11,867 bases of DNA from NCBI GenBank assembly GCA_947474445.1, contig CANJJY010000103.1:1-11867 (forward strand). Reading direction: 5' to 3'. Both the position numbers and the translations under genes were made by a program. Positions 6,064-11,867 of this stretch are shown piece by piece. The stretch's first letter is position 1; every line of letters starts with the position of its first letter. The stretch is from Oligoflexaceae bacterium (GTDB lineage Bacteria > Bdellovibrionota_B > Oligoflexia > Oligoflexales > Oligoflexaceae). The notes under the pieces are model-generated. The model did not search any database. It had not been told where the DNA came from and saw only the letters and a program-made list of their open reading frames with translations.

Positions 6064-8544
6064 TTAAGCTCTTGCGCTTCCACGTAGAGCCGGAAGACTG
6101 CTTTCCCCCTGAGCCAAAGGTAAAAAAACCTTAAATAGAGCCCCCTTCCCTTTCCACTCACTGAAGGCTTCGAGTCTTCCCCCGTGCAATTCCACGATGT
6201 GTTTGACGATAGATAGGCCAAGGCCGAGTCCGCCGTGACGTCGCGTACTCGATTGATTTTCTTGGAGAAACCGTTCAAACAAATGAGGGAGAAAGAGAGG
6301 GTCGATTCCCTCCCCGTCGTCGCGTATCGACAATTCTGCCAAGGGCACAGGACCGTCAGCATTGGACTTTAAAGTGATTTCCACCTGGGAACCAGCATGG
6401 CTGAATTTGATCGCGTTGGTGAGCAAATTCCACACAACCTGCTTCACGCGGAGGGGATCGCCGGCGATTGGGCCCATATTGGGATCGAGATTCAAGTCGA
6501 AGCTTAGGTTTTTAGCCTCGGCCGAGAGTTGGACGGAAGCGAGGGATTCAACGATCAGTTGATCGAGGGCGAGCGGTACGGTTTCGATAGCTATTTTTCC
6601 GCTGATCATGCGGGATATGTCGAGCAGACTTTCAATCAACTGGGATTGATTCTTGGCATTGCGATAGAGAGTCTCAAAAATAGCTTCGTATTCGTCGGGC
6701 TCGACTTCTTTTGCATAGAGGAGTTCAGTCCAGCCGAGTATGGCCACCATGGGGGTCCGCAGTTCATGCGATACGGTCGCTAAGAATTCATCTTTCACGC
6801 GGTGCATGCGCCTCAGTTCGGTCTCGATCTTAGCCAATCGCTCGACTTCCCCCTCGGCCTGCTCCCGCTGCACCTGCTCCCGAAGCCGCAATCGCTCTTC
6901 CGCCAGCGCGCGTTGAGAACTTTCCACCCGGCGGAGGATCGATGTGACGCGCGTGAGCAGTTCGGTGGGATGGAAGGGCTTGAAGAGATATTCATCAGCA
7001 CCAGCCTCCCATCCGCGCAAGAGAGCTTCGCGGTGGGTCAGAGCAGTCAGCATCACGATAGGAATCTGACTGGTTTTCGGATCGTCTTTGATAGCTCGAC
7101 AGAGACTGATTCCATCGCGCTTTGGCATCATCACATCAGACAAGATAAGGTCAGGAGCCTGCTTGTCTACAAACGCGAGCGCGGCCTCTCCATCGCTCAC
7201 AACCGCTGTACGGCAGCGCTCGATGAGGAGACTCTGGATGTAGGTCGCCAGTTCATCATTGTCTTCAGCGATCAAGACCAAAGGCAGGGCTTGAGACTGC
7301 GTCACCGGCCGAACCAAGCTGATTTTTTCGGGAACCCAGCGCGCTCTTTGCTCGCGATCGCCTCGTCCCAGGCCCTGACCTAAAGGCGCTTCTAGCTCGA
7401 CGGTAAAGGTGCTCCCTTCACCGACTCGACTGACCACGGAGACCGCGCCGCCGAGCAATTCGCTGAACTGCTTGACGAGAGATAGACCGAGACCAGTGCC
7501 CTCGAAGCGGCGTGTAGACGAATCTTCGAGCTGCCGAAAGGTCTGAAAGAGGTGGGGAAGGTCTGACTCTGCAATACCTACACCCGTATCGGCGACAGAC
7601 ACTTTGATGCGATGCGCGTCCACACTTTCGATCTGCAAGCGTATCTGTCCTCCTGCCGGCGTAAATTTAACGGCATTGGAGAGCAGGTTGAAGACGATTC
7701 TTTCGAAAAGAAAACGATCCATTTCGCGCACCATCAGCTCATCAGCAATGTCACAGAAACCGCGAAGGTTTTTCGATTGCATGAGACCCGCAAAATCTGC
7801 AAATAGGCCCTGGCTGACTCGTCTGATGTCGAGCGACTCGCGCGTGATGGTCACCTGCTGCGCTTCTAACTTCGCGAAATCGAGCAGGCCATTGACAAGT
7901 TGGAGCATGCGCAGCGCATTGTTGTGGATCGTCCCTATCGTTTGTTGAACGGGAAGCGGGAGTTCAAGTTGAGGCGCAAGCAAACTTTCCGTGGGCGCGA
8001 GAATCAGGGTGAGAGGAGTGCGGAGCTCGTGCGAGATGTTAGCAACGAAGGCTGACTTGAGTTTTTCCGCTTCGATGAGGGCGCGATTGCGTTCGGCCAG
8101 CGCCTCTTCCGCTTTTTTTCTCTCGGCAATTTCGCGCCGGAGCTCTTCGTTGGCCGCGGAAAGTTGAGCCGAGCTGGGAAGGGCCAGAACGTGAGGGAGC
8201 AGGGGCCATACCGCAATTGCGGTAGCGATGGAAGCCACGGCCGTGATTCCTTTGACCAAGCCATCCAGTCGATAGACAGGTTCCCAGACCGTCCAGATGC
8301 TGATCAAGTGAGTCGTGCCGCAGGCAAAGATAAAGAAACCGAACATCACAAAGACCCAGTTGAAAGCCAAATCACGCCGCTTGCGAACGAGGCGAATCAG
8401 AACAAAAGGAATCGTGAAGTAAGCGAGTCCGATGATGGCGTCTGATATTACGTGCAACCACAGTATTTCTGGCTGCCACAGGTAGCAATGTCCATGCGGC
8501 ATAAATGAGGATGTGGAGAAAAGGTCGCGAAAAAAATTCAACAT
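6064..8544 (-). CDS. Hybrid histidine kinase with ETR1-like ethylene-binding domain (EBD-HK-REC-HK)
   Basis: This is an 826-residue inner-membrane sensor kinase. Residues ~27-118 form three membrane helices homologous to the ethylene-binding domain of plant ETR1 and cyanobacterial ethylene receptors. D35, Y42, I45 and P46 are in helix 1 and I72, C75 and H79 (CGTTHL) in helix 2, at the spacing of ETR1 D25, Y32, I35, P36, I62, C65 and H69. C75 and H79 would bind Cu(I). A coiled coil (~126-163) leads to kinase core 1 (H172 in SHELRTPL; N-box N290; DTGVGI; GTGLGLS). A receiver follows (D470, T500, K522), then a second coiled coil (~540-580) and kinase core 2 (H593 in SHELRTPM; NLLTNAIKF; DDGEGI; GLGLGLS). 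Both ATPase sites look intact, and there is no terminal receiver or Hpt. There is no GAF domain, unlike ETR1. The ribosome site is weak (TAGG about 14 nt upstream), so M15 is an alternative start; both keep the whole sensor. Ethylene as ligand is inferred from the residues. Confidence 0.92.
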   Translation of the reverse strand: MLNFFRDLFSTSSFMPHGHCYLWQPEILWLHVISDAIIGLAYFTIPFVLIRLVRKRRDLAFNWVFVMFGFFIFACGTTHLISIWTVWEPVYRLDGLVKGITAVASIATAIAVWPLLPHVLALPSSAQLSAANEELRREIAERKKAEEALAERNRALIEAEKLKSAFVANISHELRTPLTLILAPTESLLAPQLELPLPVQQTIGTIHNNALRMLQLVNGLLDFAKLEAQQVTITRESLDIRRVSQGLFADFAGLMQSKNLRGFCDIADELMVREMDRFLFERIVFNLLSNAVKFTPAGGQIRLQIESVDAHRIKVSVADTGVGIAESDLPHLFQTFRQLEDSSTRRFEGTGLGLSLVKQFSELLGGAVSVVSRVGEGSTFTVELEAPLGQGLGRGDREQRARWVPEKISLVRPVTQSQALPLVLIAEDNDELATYIQSLLIERCRTAVVSDGEAALAFVDKQAPDLILSDVMMPKRDGISLCRAIKDDPKTSQIPIVMLTALTHREALLRGWEAGADEYLFKPFHPTELLTRVTSILRRVESSQRALAEERLRLREQVQREQAEGEVERLAKIETELRRMHRVKDEFLATVSHELRTPMVAILGWTELLYAKEVEPDEYEAIFETLYRNAKNQSQLIESLLDISRMISGKIAIETVPLALDQLIVESLASVQLSAEAKNLSFDLNLDPNMGPIAGDPLRVKQVVWNLLTNAIKFSHAGSQVEITLKSNADGPVPLAELSIRDDGEGIDPLFLPHLFERFLQENQSSTRRHGGLGLGLSIVKHIVELHGGRLEAFSEWKGKGALFKVFLPLAQGESSLPALRGSARA

Positions 8545-8663
8545 TATGGGTAAACCTATGTAGATCCTCTGGTGCGAATTTTAGGTTCGCAGAGTTCAGT
8601 AAGATCTAACACAAGGCTATGCAAAAATAAATCAAAGCGAGGAGTTGATGGTGGGTGTAAGCA

Positions 8664-8684
8664 AGAGCCAGGTCGGCTGGCTCT
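8664..8684 (-). terminator. Possible hairpin terminator after the desaturase gene
   Basis: An 8-bp perfect inverted repeat (AGAGCCAG / CTGGCTCT) with a 5-nt loop lies 24 nt beyond the desaturase stop, in the 163-nt gap before the hybrid kinase start. In the minus direction only a poor T-tract follows (TGCTTAC), so strong intrinsic termination is doubtful. It may instead separate or attenuate read-through into the downstream kinase gene, which is in the same orientation. The rest of 8545-8707 holds no ORF or other element that I can support. Confidence 0.4.
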
Positions 8685-8707
8685 GCCTCGAAGGAACTCA
8701 AGAAAGG

Positions 8708-9583
8708 TCACGCGGCCCGCGACTTTTGTGCTTCTGAGGCGATCGTACGAGCCTTGATGTGGGCAGGCGGCGTGCGCAGATCCCAGACGATTCCCACCCA
8801 AGATAAGAGCTTGAGGACGTAGTAGGTAAAATCGATTTCCCACCAAAACCAACCTTGATTGGCGGACGCTTGATAGTAGTGATGATTGTTGTGCCAGCCT
8901 TCGCCACAGGTTACGAGAGCGAGGATCAAACTGTTTTTGCTTTCATCGCCCGAATCATAACGCACTTTGCCGAACACGTGCGTGAGTGAATTGATGAAGA
9001 ATGTTCCATGGAACAAACAAACAGTCGAAAAGAAAAATACCCAAAAGAGACCCGACCATCCGCCGAGCAGCCAGCAGGCCACACCGAGTAAAGTCGGCGA
9101 CACGAGATAATACTTATCGAGCCAACGCAGCTCCGGATACTTAGCAAAATCTTGGATATATTTCAGATCCGTACCGGACGAACTCGTCGAGAGAATCCAA
9201 CCGACTTGAGCCCACCAAAAACCGTGTTGCTTGGGAGAGTGCAAATCACGTTCCGTATCAGAATATTTGTGATGATGACGGTGATGGGCGGCCCACCAAA
9301 GCACACCTTTTTGAGCCGAAGACTGCGCGAGGAAAGCTAAGAAAAATTGAAAGGCGCGGGATGTTTTGTACGCCCGATGGGAAAAATAACGATGATAGCC
9401 GCCTGTAACGCCAAACATGCGGATATAGTAGCTCAGTAAACAAAGCCCAAGAATCTTTAGATTGAAATCAAAGAAAAATGCCGCAAATCCTGCAACATGC
9501 AAAAGAAAAAAAGGTATGGCCCCGACCCAGTCGATGCGCTCGCCGTTGGCAACGGCCGGTATGGATTCAGCTGTCGCTTGCAT
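8708..9583 (-). CDS. Acyl-CoA/acyl-lipid delta-9 desaturase, membrane di-iron type
   Basis: This 291-residue integral membrane enzyme belongs to the stearoyl-CoA desaturase family. It uses O2 and electrons to put a cis double bond, probably delta-9, into saturated acyl chains. All three metal-binding histidine boxes are present: HRYFSH (H64-H69), HRHHH (H101-H105) and HNNHH (H231-H235, in GEGWHNNHH). Hydrophobic helix pairs at about residues 20-58 and 160-200 give the usual fold, and the length is normal for bacterial members. The start is fixed by a perfect AAGGAGG 7 nt upstream (forward 9591-9597). No ferredoxin, cytochrome b5 or reductase gene is adjacent, so the electron donor is unknown. 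A sigma70-like promoter lies upstream at 9673-9700. The likely role is adjusting membrane fluidity. Whether the substrate is acyl-CoA or a lipid-bound acyl chain cannot be told from the sequence. Confidence 0.92.
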   Translation of the reverse strand: MQATAESIPAVANGERIDWVGAIPFFLLHVAGFAAFFFDFNLKILGLCLLSYYIRMFGVTGGYHRYFSHRAYKTSRAFQFFLAFLAQSSAQKGVLWWAAHHRHHHKYSDTERDLHSPKQHGFWWAQVGWILSTSSSGTDLKYIQDFAKYPELRWLDKYYLVSPTLLGVACWLLGGWSGLFWVFFFSTVCLFHGTFFINSLTHVFGKVRYDSGDESKNSLILALVTCGEGWHNNHHYYQASANQGWFWWEIDFTYYVLKLLSWVGIVWDLRTPPAHIKARTIASEAQKSRAA

Positions 9584-9590
9584 AAGACTT

Positions 9591-9597
9591 CCTCCTT
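9591..9597 (-). promoter_or_regulatory. Strong Shine-Dalgarno site of the desaturase gene
   Basis: On the minus strand this reads AAGGAGG, fully complementary to the 16S rRNA 3' end and 7 nt before the ATG. It is among the strongest ribosome sites in the window and fixes the desaturase start. Confidence 0.85.
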
Positions 9598-9657
9598 AGT
9601 TCGCACTCTTCCCTTACATCGGCGATTCTACCGAAGGAATCCAGTCTTTCCCAGGGG

Positions 9658-9688
9658 TTGGATCTTTATTTTACTATAGTTTTACAAT
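9658..9688 (+). promoter_or_regulatory. Weak candidate promoter toward the protein-glutaminase-like gene
   Basis: TTGGAT (9658-9663) and TACAAT (9683-9688) resemble -35 and -10 elements, but the 19-nt spacing is longer than ideal. The leader to the ATG at 9774 would be about 80 nt. The element overlaps the stronger desaturase promoter on the other strand, so the two could interfere. The AT-rich block 9661-9700 is otherwise the only promoter-like sequence in this divergent gap. Confidence 0.3.
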
Positions 9689-9700
9689 ACTCCATGTTAA
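9673..9700 (-). promoter_or_regulatory. Sigma70-like promoter of the desaturase gene
   Basis: On the minus strand TTAACA (forward 9695-9700) and TATAGT (forward 9673-9678) each match the sigma70 consensus at five of six bases, separated by 16 nt. Transcription would begin near 9665, leaving a leader of about 80 nt before the desaturase ATG. No clear operator or stable leader structure was seen. Confidence 0.6.
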
Positions 9701-9773
9701 ACTGCGACCATCATGCGGCCCGGGCAGAATCAGGGCAATTTTAGAGACAGATGTTCATCGAGAGGGAGGGAAT

Positions 9774-10535
9774 ATGCGCAAGCTGTTGGATCGAAGGGCT
9801 CTCTATAGTCTCGCGATCGGTTCTTTGCTCACCATTGCGTGCGGCCGACCGGATGCGACTCAGGACAGCGAGGTCCAGGCGATCGTCTCGCAGACACAGG
9901 CCGATCAGGCCTTTCGATTGGTTTATAAAATCGATTATCTGCCCTTCAACTACATCGAAGATGGCTGCTACGCGCGCGAGCTCTTCATGGCCATGGAATT
10001 GGCCGGACGCAAGATCCCCAGTTCTGCCCACTATATCTACGGTGATTTGCATCCCAACGATGATACCAACTGGAGCTATCACGTAGCCCCGCTGCTCAAG
10101 GTGGGGGAGGAAGAAGCGTGGGTTCTCGACCCCTCGTTCGAGCGAGCTCCTCTGCGCTTGAACCAGTGGATCAAAAAGAATTTTCCCGCAGGTCGGTATA
10201 CGACACAGATTAAGGCAGGATCGGCTTATTTCGACGAGAAGGGACGGACCTCGGAATTCAACAAGGCCCGTCTGGTGAAAAGTTTTAAAGAATTTCCGAC
10301 GTTTTTGACCAGCGATATCGCTGCCGCTTGCGGAGTCATGTACAGCTACATCGCGAAGGAAGCAGAAGATGTCGAATACAAGCGGACCAAGCTGCTGAAT
10401 CGCACCGCGGAACTCGTCAACGATCTCAATGCGCTGAATAAAGTGGAAGCGAAGACTTTGAGTCGACAGGTCAATGCGAGATGTCGGCAAGCGATCGAGA
10501 CCGGCCTCGATCTCGACAGCTCCCTTGTCAATTAA
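9774..10535 (+). CDS. Protein-glutaminase-like deamidase, predicted lipoprotein
   Basis: This 253-residue exported protein carries the motif set of the protein-glutaminase family (papain-like fold), which converts protein glutamine to glutamate and releases ammonia. The catalytic Cys is C65 in FNYIEDGCYAR, the His H103 in WSYHVAPLL and the Asp D119 in VLDPSF. This order and approximate spacing match the Cys-His-Asp triad of Chryseobacterium protein-glutaminase. The N-terminus is a signal peptide (basic start, hydrophobic residues 9-22) ending in LLTIAC, so C23 may be lipidated, although Thr at -3 makes the lipobox imperfect. Unlike the Chryseobacterium enzyme, there is no long propeptide before the catalytic domain. 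Instead, about 115 residues follow the Asp, mostly helical near the end and with two cysteines (C186, C237) that could form a disulfide. A GAGGGAGGG ribosome site (9762-9770) supports the start. Deamidase activity is inferred from motifs and the target protein is unknown. Confidence 0.82.
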   Translation: MRKLLDRRALYSLAIGSLLTIACGRPDATQDSEVQAIVSQTQADQAFRLVYKIDYLPFNYIEDGCYARELFMAMELAGRKIPSSAHYIYGDLHPNDDTNWSYHVAPLLKVGEEEAWVLDPSFERAPLRLNQWIKKNFPAGRYTTQIKAGSAYFDEKGRTSEFNKARLVKSFKEFPTFLTSDIAAACGVMYSYIAKEAEDVEYKRTKLLNRTAELVNDLNALNKVEAKTLSRQVNARCRQAIETGLDLDSSLVN

Positions 10536-11833
10536 TCGTTATCGCCCTGAGGACCTTCAGGAATCTTCAGCTGTAGAATGCTGGTATATTCCTGTTTGAA
10601 GTCAGCCGCCAGGAGTTTGATCTGCGTTCGCACGCTGCAGAGCCAGCTGATCGCAGACACTTCGCAATTCTCTTGGTTTTGGTCTCCAATCAAACTGTCG
10701 AGATTGTCACCCGGATTGGATTGGGTGAGATGCAGGAGTTTTTCGCTCGCATCCTCAGTGCGATCGGCAACATCGTCGCGACCGGCTGCCCGCATCAGCG
10801 CAGAAAAGCCCCCGGTCCTTGCTGGAACAGCTGGTCCGAAGACTAGATCGACTAGAGACCGAATATTGGCATCGATCGCTTGGCGAGAGAAATCTGCAAA
10901 GATGAATTCCTTGCGCTCCGGACAAGGCAGAGGCGATTGCGGACAATACTTGACGTCCTGACCAGCAGGGGCTGCGATCTTTTTGTTCTTCAATTCAACA
11001 TCGGCATAAAAGAGATTTTCAAACAGTGCCTGCAGCTGGGGCATGGGATCGCTTGCATTTGGGTTGAAAAGGGGATTGCTTTCAGGCGAGCCCCACGCAT
11101 CGGAAAACGTCCGCGCATTTTGCTTGAGTTCAGCCAGCAAGGGTTTGAGATAGGCGCAGCGGCTCTCCCTTTTACGGACTTCGGTCTGCGCATTCCAGGC
11201 TTGGCCGGTCGCATTCGAGGCCGCGCAGCGACTGTTCAACGTCGGTTCGAATAAGAGGTATTCGATCGCTTGGAGGCCCTTCCTATTGTAGTTAGGCGGC
11301 AGTTCTTGTGCGGGGTCTTCGGCAAAGGCTAAGGCGGCTTCGTCGATTTTGCAGAAGTTAACCGGTTCAGGCCATGCGTAGATGCTGTATTTGAGGCTCT
11401 TCGTGTTTTCGGCGAGAGGTCCGACTTGAAAGAGTTCAAAGGACTGCCAAAGGCTCATCGTTTGGCGCCATTGATCGGCGGCGGCAGCCTGCAGTTGAGG
11501 CGTCATCGTCTGGCAATAGTTGAGGCCGGCCGTCTCCAAATTCTCCGTCGCCTGCGCAAAGGCTTGTGAGCGCGTCACCAACTTACTGCCTAAAGCCTGC
11601 AAGAACTTTTGAGGCGTCGTCGTCAGATCGCGAGGCACCACCAAGGTGGAATCTTCGCCCGTTGCTGTCGGCTCGCTTGGAGTTGGCTGATCCGAACCGG
11701 GAGGCAGAGGTTCACCGCCGATTGGCAACTGGACGCCTGGGGGCGGTGTGATGGGCTGGGATTTGGAGCTGACGTTGGAGTCACAGGCCGCGAGCGACAC
11801 GAGAGCGCCAAAAACGAGATAGGAACGTGCCAT
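10532..11833 (-). CDS. Imelysin-like (peptidase M75 family) lipoprotein with altered GxHxxE motif
   Basis: This 433-residue protein starts with a clear lipoprotein signal (residues 1-16) and lipobox LAAC, so C17 should be lipidated. Asp at +2 would favour inner-membrane retention under the E. coli rule, which may not hold here. A proline-rich linker (~25-65) leads to an all-helical imelysin domain with the family patterns WRQTMSLWQSFELFQVGP, IYAWPEPVNFC and GLQAIEYLLF. In imelysins the last motif is GxHxxE; here it is G186-L187-Q188-A189-I190-E191, with the His replaced by Gln. Peptidase or metal-binding activity is therefore doubtful, and many imelysins are better linked to iron or haem uptake than to proteolysis. 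Eight cysteines in the mature part could form four disulfides, fitting a periplasmic or surface location. An AAAGGA site (forward 11843-11848) supports the start. The stop codon overlaps that of the convergent deamidase gene. No iron-uptake gene or Fur box was seen nearby. Confidence 0.85.
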   Translation of the reverse strand: MARSYLVFGALVSLAACDSNVSSKSQPITPPPGVQLPIGGEPLPPGSDQPTPSEPTATGEDSTLVVPRDLTTTPQKFLQALGSKLVTRSQAFAQATENLETAGLNYCQTMTPQLQAAAADQWRQTMSLWQSFELFQVGPLAENTKSLKYSIYAWPEPVNFCKIDEAALAFAEDPAQELPPNYNRKGLQAIEYLLFEPTLNSRCAASNATGQAWNAQTEVRKRESRCAYLKPLLAELKQNARTFSDAWGSPESNPLFNPNASDPMPQLQALFENLFYADVELKNKKIAAPAGQDVKYCPQSPLPCPERKEFIFADFSRQAIDANIRSLVDLVFGPAVPARTGGFSALMRAAGRDDVADRTEDASEKLLHLTQSNPGDNLDSLIGDQNQENCEVSAISWLCSVRTQIKLLAADFKQEYTSILQLKIPEGPQGDND

Positions 11834-11867
11834 GGATGGGTGTCCTTTTCTGAGTGATCGTGAGCTG

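Noticed and set aside
6802..7383. 193-codon open frame on the plus strand inside the hybrid kinase gene
   Set aside because: It is antisense to the receiver and coiled-coil region, its translation has no recognisable family, and it is a shadow of the minus-strand gene.
8578..8583. TAAAAT on the minus strand as a -10 element for the hybrid kinase
   Set aside because: No acceptable -35 lies 16-18 nt upstream (GATCTT-like only), so the promoter call is not supported.
9617..9636. Short inverted repeat (TCGG ... CCGA) in the desaturase leader as a regulatory hairpin
   Set aside because: Only four pairs close an 8-nt loop, which is within chance expectation and too weak to call.
10880..11254. 124-codon plus-strand frame inside the imelysin-like gene
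   Set aside because: It is antisense to the conserved helical domain and shows no motif or ribosome site of its own.

Overview
This window looks like chromosome of a motile, oxygen-using, Gram-negative bacterium of moderately high GC. The evidence is a chemotaxis operon, an oxygen-dependent membrane fatty-acid desaturase and two predicted lipoproteins. The mix of a HAMP-less chemoreceptor, a large hybrid kinase and secreted protein-modifying enzymes would suit Bdellovibrionota/Oligoflexia or other delta-like lineages. That placement is a weak inference, because no rRNA or other marker gene is present. There is no sign of IS elements, phage, CRISPR or tRNA genes.

Positions 1-6052 (+ strand) are the 3' part of a chemosensory operon: the C-terminal end of CheA (kinase ATPase domain plus CheW-like domain), CheW, a transmembrane methyl-accepting chemoreceptor with a large periplasmic sensor region and no visible HAMP, a single-polypeptide CheR-REC-CheB fusion, and a stand-alone receiver protein with a short C-terminal tail. 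Spacing is tight (a 1-nt overlap, then gaps of 33, 28 and 24 nt), consistent with one transcript. The receptor senses, CheA/CheW relay, the CheR-CheB fusion would both add and remove receptor methyl groups, and the last gene is a candidate phospho-output.

Positions 6064-8544 (- strand) run convergently into that operon, with only 11 nt between the stops. They encode an 826-residue hybrid histidine kinase. Its three-helix N-terminus carries the residues that bind copper and ethylene in plant ETR1 (D35, Y42, P46, C75, H79), with the same D-C-H spacing as ETR1. It continues as kinase core, receiver, then a second complete kinase core. It is the most interesting gene here: a probable bacterial ethylene (or other small-ligand) receptor beside a chemotaxis operon.

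Positions 8545-9773 hold a stearoyl-CoA-type delta-9 desaturase (- strand) with all three histidine boxes. A good sigma70-like promoter drives it from the 190-nt divergent region that it shares with the next gene.

Positions 9774-11833 hold two convergent genes for exported lipoprotein-like proteins whose stop codons overlap. The + strand gene is a protein-glutaminase-like deamidase with Cys-His-Asp motifs (C65, H103, D119). The - strand gene is an imelysin-like (peptidase M75) lipoprotein in which the His of the family GxHxxE motif is Gln. Both point to cell-envelope or extracellular activity.
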